From contig VGKN01000044.1 of NCBI GenBank assembly GCA_016867055.1, positions 1 to 8,834 of the forward strand: 8,834 bases of DNA, in the 5' to 3' direction. The notes below the pieces were generated by a model. That model had not been told where the DNA came from, searched no databases, and saw only the letters and a list, made by a program, of their open reading frames with translations. Made by a program: the position numbers and the translations under genes. Positions within the stretch are counted from its first letter, which is position 1, and every line of letters begins with the position of its first letter. This document shows positions 1 through 6,398 of the stretch, piece by piece. Source of the stretch: Candidatus Omnitrophota bacterium. Its GTDB lineage: Bacteria > Omnitrophota > Koll11 > VGKN01.

Positions 1-1
1 T

Positions 2-400
2 GTGCGAACACTCAAACATTTCAAGAAGGGCAAGACAATACCTGTAATATTTCCCCTGTTTGAGATTAAAACAAATTTTGAAAATATTGAAGAAATAAGA
101 GTACCTGCAGGAAAATTTAACACATTCCTTTTTAAAAGTAGTCCTGACAAATTCAATTTTTGGTTGAGTAACGATGAACATAGGCTTCCTTTGAAACTTG
201 AAGTTCCCGGTGCCTTAGGATACTCTGCTTTAATGACGGAAATAAGATATGTTCCTTATGACAAATTTATCCAACAATCTTTGGAAGGAAAAAGAGAACT
301 TAAGAGTATTTGGGCGATACCAAAAATAGTAAAGAATGTATATGAAGCAATAAGGGATGAAATTCGCTCAGCGTTTAGATTTAAGAGTAGAAAAAATTGA
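2..400 (+). CDS. DUF3108 domain protein, 3' end (5' truncated by window edge)
   Basis: This is the C-terminal 132 residues of a protein that starts before the window. The first codon (GTG) is probably an internal valine, because the sequence opens in the middle of a conserved domain: LRT-like 'VRTL' followed by a hydrophobic strand. The pattern 'RVPAGKFNTFLF' and then 'FWLSNDEHRLPLKLEV' matches the core of the DUF3108 family, where a VPAG-F-T strand precedes a W-S-D-RR-P strand. DUF3108 proteins are usually exported or envelope-associated beta-rich proteins of unknown function. About 50 residues follow the domain, ending in a basic tail (FRFKSRKN). The next gene has its own promoter starting at this stop codon, so the two need not be co-transcribed. 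Family assignment is by motif recognition; the biochemical role is unknown. Confidence 0.75.
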   Translation: MRTLKHFKKGKTIPVIFPLFEIKTNFENIEEIRVPAGKFNTFLFKSSPDKFNFWLSNDEHRLPLKLEVPGALGYSALMTEIRYVPYDKFIQQSLEGKRELKSIWAIPKIVKNVYEAIRDEIRSAFRFKSRKN

Positions 401-426
401 AATAAAATTTTATTTTGTGGTAAAAT
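397..426 (+). promoter_or_regulatory. Sigma-70-type promoter for the pseudopilin operon
   Basis: TTGAAA (397-402) and TAAAAT (421-426) are separated by 18 bases. TG at 418-419, one base before the -10 box, gives an extended -10. Transcription would begin near 432-434, just before the Shine-Dalgarno site, giving a leader of about 16 bases. The -35 box overlaps the stop codon of the DUF3108 gene. This is a consensus match by eye; AT-rich DNA produces such matches by chance, but the position and extended -10 support it. Confidence 0.5.
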
Positions 427-434
427 AGATTAAA

Positions 435-442
435 AAGGAGGT
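435..442 (+). promoter_or_regulatory. Strong Shine-Dalgarno site fixing the pseudopilin start
   Basis: AAGGAGGT lies 6 bases before ATG 449. It is the best ribosome binding site seen in the window. It settles the start: the unusually long leader peptide is really translated and is not an artefact of choosing a start too far upstream. No ATG, GTG or TTG codon occurs in frame between the ATG and the FTLIE motif. Confidence 0.85.
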
Positions 443-448
443 ATTAAA

Positions 449-1222
449 ATGCAAAAACAGGCATTTACCCCAACCCCCGTAAAACCCTGTTCTTGGTTCG
501 ACAAGCTCACCATCCTGAGCGAAGTCGAGGGATTAGCACGGAGAGCGGGGTTTACTCTAATTGAGATAATAATAGTAGTTATAGTAGTTGGTATTTTGGC
601 AACAGTAGCCATTCCCACGTATCAGATTATAGTTGAAAAATCAAAAGAAAAGATATGCGAGACAAACTTGAATATTTTAAAGAGCGCATTAGATATTTAT
701 ATAATGGAACACGATACAATGCCCGCCTCTTTAAGCGAACTTCCTGAGGGATATATTGAGAATTCATATACTCAATTTTTGCAACAAAAAGGTACCTGGA
801 GAATAAAACTTGCCTATTTTATTTTAGGTTTAGAAAAGAGAAACCTATCTTATGCAGAACCTCTTATTAATATTTTGGGGGAAGGAAATACGAGAATAAT
901 TACTTGTCCCAGTGATTTCACTCCGCCAGAAGCAGGAGGCTTTTCTTACGCTGTTAATAACACATTAGCAAATATGAGATACAGGGATTATAAAAATCTT
1001 TCAGGAGATATTTTACTAATAGGTGACTGTGAAAATTCCACATTTACAAATCTTTCTGAATTGTCAGAAAGGCATAGACATATTTTTGCTCGTGAAGATT
1101 ATTCACAGTCAATAAGCAAAAGTGGGAACGTTGAAGAAGTAAGTGAAAGAGGGCGTAAGAGAAAAAAGAAACATGGCGGTAAGCAATATGGCGGTGTGCA
1201 ACCCGTCAACGTTGCTTATTAG
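449..1222 (+). CDS. Prepilin-type pseudopilin (type II secretion / type IV pilus family) with extended leader
   Basis: The 257-residue protein has the class III prepilin signature: Gly34 followed by F35-TLIE, with Glu39 at position +5 of the mature protein. A 20-odd residue hydrophobic helix (IIIVVIVVGILATVAIP) follows. Prepilin peptidase should cut after Gly34 and methylate Phe35; the product would join an inner-membrane pseudopilus or pilus. The leader has 34 residues instead of the usual 5-10, because residues 6-34 come from an inserted palindromic element. The globular part has a 'CPSD' segment and 'SYAVNN...LIGDCENS...ERHRHIF', reminiscent of pseudopilins with a C-terminal H-x9-DG motif. 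The tail is strongly basic (RGRKRKKKHGGK) and stops at 'VNVAY', where a relative would often continue with an Asp-Gly motif. It is the first gene of a tight cluster with the HD-GYP gene 12 bases downstream. Family is sure; whether it is a major or minor pseudopilin is not. Confidence 0.9.
   Translation: MQKQAFTPTPVKPCSWFDKLTILSEVEGLARRAGFTLIEIIIVVIVVGILATVAIPTYQIIVEKSKEKICETNLNILKSALDIYIMEHDTMPASLSELPEGYIENSYTQFLQQKGTWRIKLAYFILGLEKRNLSYAEPLINILGEGNTRIITCPSDFTPPEAGGFSYAVNNTLANMRYRDYKNLSGDILLIGDCENSTFTNLSELSERHRHIFAREDYSQSISKSGNVEEVSERGRKRKKKHGGKQYGGVQPVNVAY
464..555 (+). repeat. MITE-like GC-rich palindromic element inserted in frame in the prepilin leader, with TTTAC target duplications
   Basis: The 82-base element (469-550) is 48/82 G+C, against AT-rich flanks. 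TTTAC occurs directly on each side (464-468 and 551-555). The two ends are imperfect inverted repeats: CCCAACCCCCGT on the left, and CCCCGCTCTCCGT when the right end is read in reverse complement. Nested inside is a second inverted pair, TCGAC/GTCGA (498-502, 524-528) and GCTCA/TGAGC (505-509, 516-520), so the whole unit can fold into a hairpin. The core, TTCGACAAGCTCA and TGAGCGAAGTCGA, resembles a short palindrome I recall as dispersed in many environmental bacterial genomes. The unit plus one TTTAC is 87 bases (29 codons) and has no stop in the pilin frame. It carries no gene, so movement would need an enzyme supplied elsewhere. No second copy occurs in the window. Confidence 0.75.
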
Positions 1223-1234
1223 GACAAAACCTGA

Positions 1235-3541
1235 TTGAAAAAAAATAACGAATATATCAGATTTCTATCTATCGGTTTTTTCTGTTTATTAGTTATTTTT
1301 TTTATTTCCTCTCTTACCCCATTCAAGATTCTACAAGGTTTTAATGACCCCGCCTCAGCATATATCTATTATTTCTCTAAAAAATCTATAAAATCTTTCA
1401 AGATAATCGGTATAGCTGTAGATGAGCATTCTTTAAATAGAATTTCGCAACGCTGGCCATGGAAAAGGTCTATTTATGCCCAACTTCTAAAAATACTTGA
1501 TAAGGAAAAGGCTAATACGATTGGTATTGATTTTGCCTTTGTAGGTGAAGCAGAGGATAAAGAAGATGACCTTATCTTGAGAGAGGCAATAAGCAGTATT
1601 TCATCCAGAGTAGTTTTGGCTTATTTTTTTGATTATAAAAAGGCAGTTCCTGTTTTGCCCCTCCCGACTCTTAGAGATGTGGCATATTCCATTGGAATGG
1701 TTAATACACCCCAGGATTTAGATGGTAAAACGCGAAGGCTTCGCTCTTATATTGAATTAGATAGCAATCTTTATTACTCCTTTTCTGTGCAACTTGTCGC
1801 TTCCTTCCTTAATAAAAATCCGAAAGAGATAGTTTCCCTAATTCCCTATTTAAAGGACAAGACTTTTTTTATCAGTTTTTTACTTAAACCAAAGGATATT
1901 ATCAAGGTAAGTTTCTACGATGTTTTGGAGAATTTAGAAGGTTTGAAACAGCGATATGGAAAGGATTTTTTAAAAGACTCTCTGGTCTTGGTTTATCCTG
2001 AAGCACCGATTTTTCACGATAACCAACTTACTCCATTAGGTGCAATGCCGGGAGGATTTTTGCATTTAAATGGCGCAGTTAGTATTCTTTTAAAACGGCT
2101 TATAAGACAAGAGAATCTTTTACTTTTACCACTTTCTATTTTTTCTTTGATACTTATATGTTATGTCCTTTTACATAGTGGTTTTATTATTGGTTTTCTT
2201 TTTACCCTGGGAGTACTTTTTATTAATTTTTGGTTTTTTATCTTATTGAATTTGATAGGGGTAAGATTTGATTATTCTCATCTTGTGCTTTTTTGCATTT
2301 TATTCTTTAGTCTGGGCAGTTTTTATAGATACATTTATTTCTTAACAGCGCTCTTAAAAATAAAAAATAAAGCCACAATAGATCCCTTAAGAGGTCTTTT
2401 TACATTAAGATATTTTTATTATCGCTTAGAATTGGAATTAAAAAAGATTTATCTTCATAAAGATTTATACTTGGTAGGCATATATTTTGAGTCATTTAAA
2501 GAAGCAGTTGAAGGTATTCCCTTAGAAAAGGTAAAAGATATATGGCAGATGGTATCACAGGCCATTTCCTTAAAGAACAGTTTCTGGTCGGTATATTCAC
2601 AAGAGGAACTTGTGGGATGCTTAATTAGCGCACATCCCAGGATTAACTCAGCAACTAATTTTTTAAAAAATAATCTACAGGCTTTATTGTCAGAAAACAA
2701 TATTAAATCTAATATAAGATTGGGTTATCTGAGACTTAAGAGAGAATATCCTATAAGAGAGTTGATCTTTGTATTATCAGGCGAGTTAAAAAAGAGACAG
2801 GAAGAGATAGTAACGTTTGGGGATGATGACATGATTAATCTGGATTTATATTCTTACTCTAAGACACAGGGGTCCGGAAAATTTTTGGAAAGTCTTGATA
2901 AAGATATTGAAGAAAGGAATAGAGAACTTCTTTCATTAATAGAAGAATTAGAGAAAGAACACGCCAAGACTAAGGAGGCATTTTTTGAGATTATCACTTC
3001 ATTGGTAAATGCCTTGGAGGCAAGAGATCCATATACCCAGGGACATTCACAGAGGGTATGTAATTATACCCTTATTATTGCAGAGAAGTTAGGCTGGACT
3101 AAAGAACAGAAGGAAAAACTTACTAGAGCCAGCCTTCTCCATGATTTAGGAAAGATTGGTGTTCCTGATAGTATCCTGCATAAAAATGGTCCATTGAATG
3201 AAGAAGAATTTGATTTTATAAAGAAGCATGAACTTATAGGTATAAAGATACTCCAACCCCTAAAGGATTTTAATGAGATCTTACCATGGATTATGTATCA
3301 TCATGAAAGATGGGATGGTAAGGGCTATCCCCATGGATTAGCAGGTGAGGCTATACCAGAGGCAAGTCAGATTATCTCCCTGGCAGATGTGTTTGATGCT
3401 CTTACCACAGGCAGAGACTATAAAGTTGCATTTTCCACAGAGGAGGCACTAGAGGAAATAATGAATAACAAAGGAACAGAGTTTAACCCAAAACTCGTGG
3501 ATGTTTTTGTAGATGTAATCCGCCAGAAGATAAGACCATAA
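1235..3541 (+). CDS. Membrane CHASE2 sensor with degenerate GGDEF and C-terminal HD-GYP cyclic-di-GMP phosphodiesterase
   Basis: The order in this 768-residue protein is: one N-terminal membrane helix (about 10-28), an extracytoplasmic CHASE2 sensor domain (about 35-290, with 'AVDEHSLNRI', 'RWPWKRS', 'GIDFAF'), three membrane helices (about 295-372), a degenerate GGDEF-like domain (about 380-545), a coiled coil (about 560-590) and HD-GYP (about 590-768). The GGDEF start 'DPLRGLFTLRYF' (D383) matches the usual DPLTGLYNRR block, but the signature loop reads SQEEL (455-459), so cyclase activity is unlikely. HD-GYP residues are complete: H604 in 'YTQGHSQRV', HDLGK at 636-640 and HHERWDGKGYP at 689-699, predicting cyclic-di-GMP hydrolysis at a metal centre. 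The start is TTG, with AGGAC 9 bases upstream overlapping the pseudopilin stop. The ligand is unknown. The degenerate domain may bind GTP or transmit the signal; that is inference. Confidence 0.9.
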   Translation: MKKNNEYIRFLSIGFFCLLVIFFISSLTPFKILQGFNDPASAYIYYFSKKSIKSFKIIGIAVDEHSLNRISQRWPWKRSIYAQLLKILDKEKANTIGIDFAFVGEAEDKEDDLILREAISSISSRVVLAYFFDYKKAVPVLPLPTLRDVAYSIGMVNTPQDLDGKTRRLRSYIELDSNLYYSFSVQLVASFLNKNPKEIVSLIPYLKDKTFFISFLLKPKDIIKVSFYDVLENLEGLKQRYGKDFLKDSLVLVYPEAPIFHDNQLTPLGAMPGGFLHLNGAVSILLKRLIRQENLLLLPLSIFSLILICYVLLHSGFIIGFLFTLGVLFINFWFFILLNLIGVRFDYSHLVLFCILFFSLGSFYRYIYFLTALLKIKNKATIDPLRGLFTLRYFYYRLELELKKIYLHKDLYLVGIYFESFKEAVEGIPLEKVKDIWQMVSQAISLKNSFWSVYSQEELVGCLISAHPRINSATNFLKNNLQALLSENNIKSNIRLGYLRLKREYPIRELIFVLSGELKKRQEEIVTFGDDDMINLDLYSYSKTQGSGKFLESLDKDIEERNRELLSLIEELEKEHAKTKEAFFEIITSLVNALEARDPYTQGHSQRVCNYTLIIAEKLGWTKEQKEKLTRASLLHDLGKIGVPDSILHKNGPLNEEEFDFIKKHELIGIKILQPLKDFNEILPWIMYHHERWDGKGYPHGLAGEAIPEASQIISLADVFDALTTGRDYKVAFSTEEALEEIMNNKGTEFNPKLVDVFVDVIRQKIRP

Positions 3542-3557
3542 TTTATTCTCTATCCCT

Positions 3558-5441
3558 ATGCACAAGAGAACCTTAGCCCTAACCTTTATCTTATTACTTT
3601 TTGTTTATTCTTTATCTATTGCCCAGGAAGAGTCTATAGTCTGGGAGGAGAAATATAGCGATGAAGCCTATATTAATCTTTTGCTTGAACGAATTGTTGA
3701 AATTAACAGAGACTGCTCATCAAAAGAGACAATCCATATGATTGTTAAGGTCCAGAAGGAAAGCGCTAAATCCTTGGGCGAAATTCCTATAGGTTATGAT
3801 AAGAGTTTTCAAAAAATAAAGGATATAAAAGCGTATATTATTACACCGGGAAGGAAAAAACTTAGATATAAATCCATTCAAGACCTAACTCCTTATTCAG
3901 GTGAGCCCTTATATTCTGATAGTCGCACAAAGATTATTACTATGCCTAATGTTATTCCCGGAAGCATTATTGACTGGCAGGTAACGATTATAACTAAAAA
4001 ACCCATAATAAAGGATGCCTTTTGGGATATTTTTGATTTTATCAGTGAAACCCCTATAAAATTTTTAAGATATAAATTTATTATCCCCGAGGGTATGCCT
4101 ATTCAGACAATGGATCATAATACAGAAATTAGGTCTAAGATAAAAAAGCATAGGGATAAAATAATATATTCTTGGGAAGGGAAATACTTGGATAAATTTG
4201 AGCCAGAAGAATATATGCCACCTTACGATGACTTTGGTAAATATACAATTATCTCTAATATCAAAGATTGGAGAGAGATAACGATATGGTATCGCAATTT
4301 GGTTAATAAGAATCTAAAGATTCCTGAACAGATGAGGCAGTCTGTGGCAGACATTGTCAAAGGCAAAAATAAAATGGAAGATAAGATTCAAGCGATAATA
4401 GAATACATACAGGATAATTTTCGTTACGTCTCAATGAGTTTTGGTTACCATCGCTATGAACCCCATCCTTCGGATGAGGTGTTTAATAACAAATATGGCG
4501 ACTGCAAGGACCAGGTTTTAGTTTTTATAGCTATGCTTAAGGAAATAGGGATAACGTCTTATCCCGCCCTTTATTGCGATGAAGATTCTGGTAGTCCCAA
4601 GGATAAATTACCTATGCCAGCATATTTCAATCATGTCATTTTAGCAATAGAGCTTGACAAAAAGATTTATTATACAGATATCCTGCAGAAGGGATATCGT
4701 TTTACCGACATTCCAGCAAACCTTGCAGGCGGGTATGTTTTTGTAGTTAATGACAAAGAGGGGTTTTTTGACCAACTTCCTATCTTGGATGAGTTAGAGA
4801 ATACATATAGCAAAGAAAGTAAAATTGTAATAAGAGAAGATGGTTCTGCGCTAATTGAGATTACTTCTTTATGGTCTAAGGAATATTCCATAGATTTTAG
4901 AGAAAGATGGAAGAATATGACGGAAAAACAAAAGAAGGAGTTCATAGAAAGCCTCAACGAAACCCATACCGTTGGCGGGAATATGCTTGAGCGAAAGTGG
5001 GAGAACTTAGATACGAGATATGGAAAAATAAAAAGTTATATAAGATATGAAAATCCTCACTGGACCGCTGTTATAGGAGGCTTTATGATATTTGGCGGAG
5101 TTGATTACGGAAGAAATACCTATTTTGCCAAGGAAAAAAGAATCTATCCCATAATGTTTGAATCAAATTCTTTAAATAAAGAATCTTTTACATATTTTAT
5201 ACCCAAGGGTTTTGAACTTGTAAACTTGCCAAAGGATATACACTTAGAAACTGAATTTGCCGAGTTTTCCAGAGGTTTCAAAAAAGAGGGAAATAGGATA
5301 ACTGAAACAGAGATTAGAAGATATAAGAGGATACGCTTACCGGCATCAGATTATAATAAGATTAAAGATTTTTATAATAAATTATCCCAACTTACAAAGG
5401 AAAAGATTATTATAAGAAAAAGACTTGATAGGAATTTTTAG
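3558..5441 (+). CDS. Exported DUF3857 / transglutaminase-like protein
   Basis: The 627-residue protein begins with a Sec signal peptide (basic MHKR, hydrophobic core, likely cut after 'SLSIA' near residue 22), so it should act outside the cytoplasm. A DUF3857-type beta region follows (about 60-210, including 'VIPGSIIDWQ' and 'FLRYKFIIPEG'). A transglutaminase-like papain-fold domain follows (about 265-390). The expected triad is visible: Cys316 in 'YGDCKDQ', His359 in 'YFNHVIL' and Asp374 in 'YYTDI'. The remaining 230 residues form a beta-rich C-terminal region ending in a basic tail. With the triad intact it may be an active cysteine protease or amide-transferring enzyme, but DUF3857-transglutaminase proteins have no settled substrate. 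It starts 16 bases after the HD-GYP stop without a good Shine-Dalgarno site, which suggests translational coupling. Confidence 0.85.
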   Translation: MHKRTLALTFILLLFVYSLSIAQEESIVWEEKYSDEAYINLLLERIVEINRDCSSKETIHMIVKVQKESAKSLGEIPIGYDKSFQKIKDIKAYIITPGRKKLRYKSIQDLTPYSGEPLYSDSRTKIITMPNVIPGSIIDWQVTIITKKPIIKDAFWDIFDFISETPIKFLRYKFIIPEGMPIQTMDHNTEIRSKIKKHRDKIIYSWEGKYLDKFEPEEYMPPYDDFGKYTIISNIKDWREITIWYRNLVNKNLKIPEQMRQSVADIVKGKNKMEDKIQAIIEYIQDNFRYVSMSFGYHRYEPHPSDEVFNNKYGDCKDQVLVFIAMLKEIGITSYPALYCDEDSGSPKDKLPMPAYFNHVILAIELDKKIYYTDILQKGYRFTDIPANLAGGYVFVVNDKEGFFDQLPILDELENTYSKESKIVIREDGSALIEITSLWSKEYSIDFRERWKNMTEKQKKEFIESLNETHTVGGNMLERKWENLDTRYGKIKSYIRYENPHWTAVIGGFMIFGGVDYGRNTYFAKEKRIYPIMFESNSLNKESFTYFIPKGFELVNLPKDIHLETEFAEFSRGFKKEGNRITETEIRRYKRIRLPASDYNKIKDFYNKLSQLTKEKIIIRKRLDRNF

Positions 5442-5524
5442 AACCAATCTAACGCTATCCATTTATATTTGTGTTTAATATTATCTTTACCCTGTATGGA
5501 TTAGAGAGTAACTGAAAAAAATCT

Positions 5525-6028
5525 ATGATAGAGTTTGAAAAAGAAAGAAGAAAATTCGAGCGGTATGATACAGAGGTAAAGGTTTACTTTAGAGTTAATT
5601 ATGATATCAAGACAAAGGTTAAGTTTCGGATCCTCAGTGATAATAAACAAAGGCGCATTTCAAGAGAATATTCTGGATTGAGTAAGAATATTGGCGTAGA
5701 GGGATTACGATTTGTCTCAAAGAAAAAATTAGAAAAAGGAGATATGCTTTTACTTAAAATTAATATTCCAAATACAGAGGTTTTTATCCAAATGGAAGGA
5801 GAGGTCAGATGGTCTAAAAGGTTTTCATGGAAACCAAAATACAGGGATATGTTCCATACAGGGGTTAGGCTTATTTCGGTAAATGGCAAATCAGTTGCTG
5901 ACTCGATACATTATGATGAAGAGTACAAAATTGTCTGGAGTATAGTATTGGAATCAGTGTTAGGAAGTTTTAAAGAAGCGGTACAAAGGCTTAAATGGAA
6001 TAAAAAAGTTAAAAGAGAAAAGATATAG
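5525..6028 (+). CDS. PilZ-domain protein, probable cyclic-di-GMP effector
   Basis: The 167-residue protein has the two parts of a PilZ cyclic-di-GMP site. The RxxxR motif is R9-K-F-E-R13 inside 'ERRKFERYD'. After a 40-residue stretch comes 'SKNIGVEGLRF' (53-63), which matches the second motif (D/N-x-S-x-x-G) at N55 and G60 but has Gly57 instead of Ser. Beta strands follow ('MEGEVRWSKRF', 'FHTGVRLISV'), as in the PilZ barrel, then a C-terminal helical tail rich in lysine. No signal peptide or membrane helix is seen, so it is cytoplasmic. It is separated from the transglutaminase gene by 83 bases and is the last gene of the left block. Standing beside an HD-GYP phosphodiesterase, it may read the pool that enzyme lowers. 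The Ser-to-Gly change could weaken binding. Fold assignment is good; ligand binding is inferred. Confidence 0.8.
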   Translation: MIEFEKERRKFERYDTEVKVYFRVNYDIKTKVKFRILSDNKQRRISREYSGLSKNIGVEGLRFVSKKKLEKGDMLLLKINIPNTEVFIQMEGEVRWSKRFSWKPKYRDMFHTGVRLISVNGKSVADSIHYDEEYKIVWSIVLESVLGSFKEAVQRLKWNKKVKREKI

Positions 6029-6398
6029 CATTCATATCTCTTAATCAAATAGAAAGAATTTTATCTACAGGACCTTAGTTTTCTATTATTCTATGAAGAA
6101 TACAGCGTTGTCTATTATAGTCTGAACAACAATTTTAAAAATAATCTAAAAAAAGAATATCTTATAATAAAATTCTAAGTATTTCTCCGGTAAGTCATCA
6201 CCCCTTCTATATAATTCTTTAATAAACATTCTTAAAGAAATTAATATCTACTTATAATATTTAGATAGGATCTTATTAGTATTAAAATTTTCTAAAAAAA
6301 TTTATTATTACTTTAATAAATACTCTTAAATAGATACTTTTTAATTGACAAAATGTGTACCATTTGATACTTTTGAAACTTGGACTAATCTAAATAAA
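6029..6398 (+). other. AT-rich intergenic boundary without a recognisable gene
   Basis: No open frame of any length or RNA gene is visible. AGATAT/ATATCT (6021-6026 and 6034-6039, loop of 7) makes a weak, almost AT-only hairpin across the PilZ stop codon, with no T-tract, so it is a poor terminator candidate. AGAATTTTAT (6055-6064) is repeated inverted as ATAAAATTCT (6167-6176). GTTGT/ACAAC (about 6107-6130) could form a short stem. A 10-codon frame at 6093-6125 reads MKNTALSIIV and then stops; it resembles the first residues of family-2 glycosyltransferases but is too short to call. The right end holds a probable promoter. The stretch separates the signalling block from the polysaccharide block. 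Confidence 0.6.
6345..6373 (+). promoter_or_regulatory. Probable sigma-70 promoter for the polysaccharide genes
   Basis: A perfect TTGACA (6345-6350) is followed, 17 bases later, by TACTTT (6368-6373), a moderate -10; GATACT at 6366-6371 with a 15-base spacer is an alternative. Transcription would begin near 6380, about 20 bases before ATG 6399. The box overlaps a TTG codon that would otherwise give the glycosyltransferase an 18-residue N-terminal extension, and so argues against using that start. Confidence 0.45.

Noticed and set aside
430..618. Reverse-strand frame over the pseudopilin leader
   Set aside because: It is the shadow of the palindromic element and pilin codons; the forward frame has the promoter, ribosome site and prepilin motif.
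5447..5505. Possible hairpin between ATCCAT (5457-5462) and ATGGAT (5496-5501) before the PilZ gene
   Set aside because: Six base pairs with a loop of over 30 bases; no terminator or riboswitch pattern around it.
6018..6042. Hairpin AGATAT/ATATCT over the PilZ stop codon as a terminator
   Set aside because: The stem is short and nearly all A-T, and no T-tract follows.
6093..6125. Ten-codon frame MKNTALSIIV, resembling the start of a family-2 glycosyltransferase
   Set aside because: No further match in any frame after the stop and no ribosome binding site; ten residues are too few to call a gene remnant.
6055..6176. Ten-base inverted repeat AGAATTTTAT / ATAAAATTCT in the intergenic region
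   Set aside because: Low-complexity AT sequence about 100 bases apart; likely chance, and no mobile-element features lie between.
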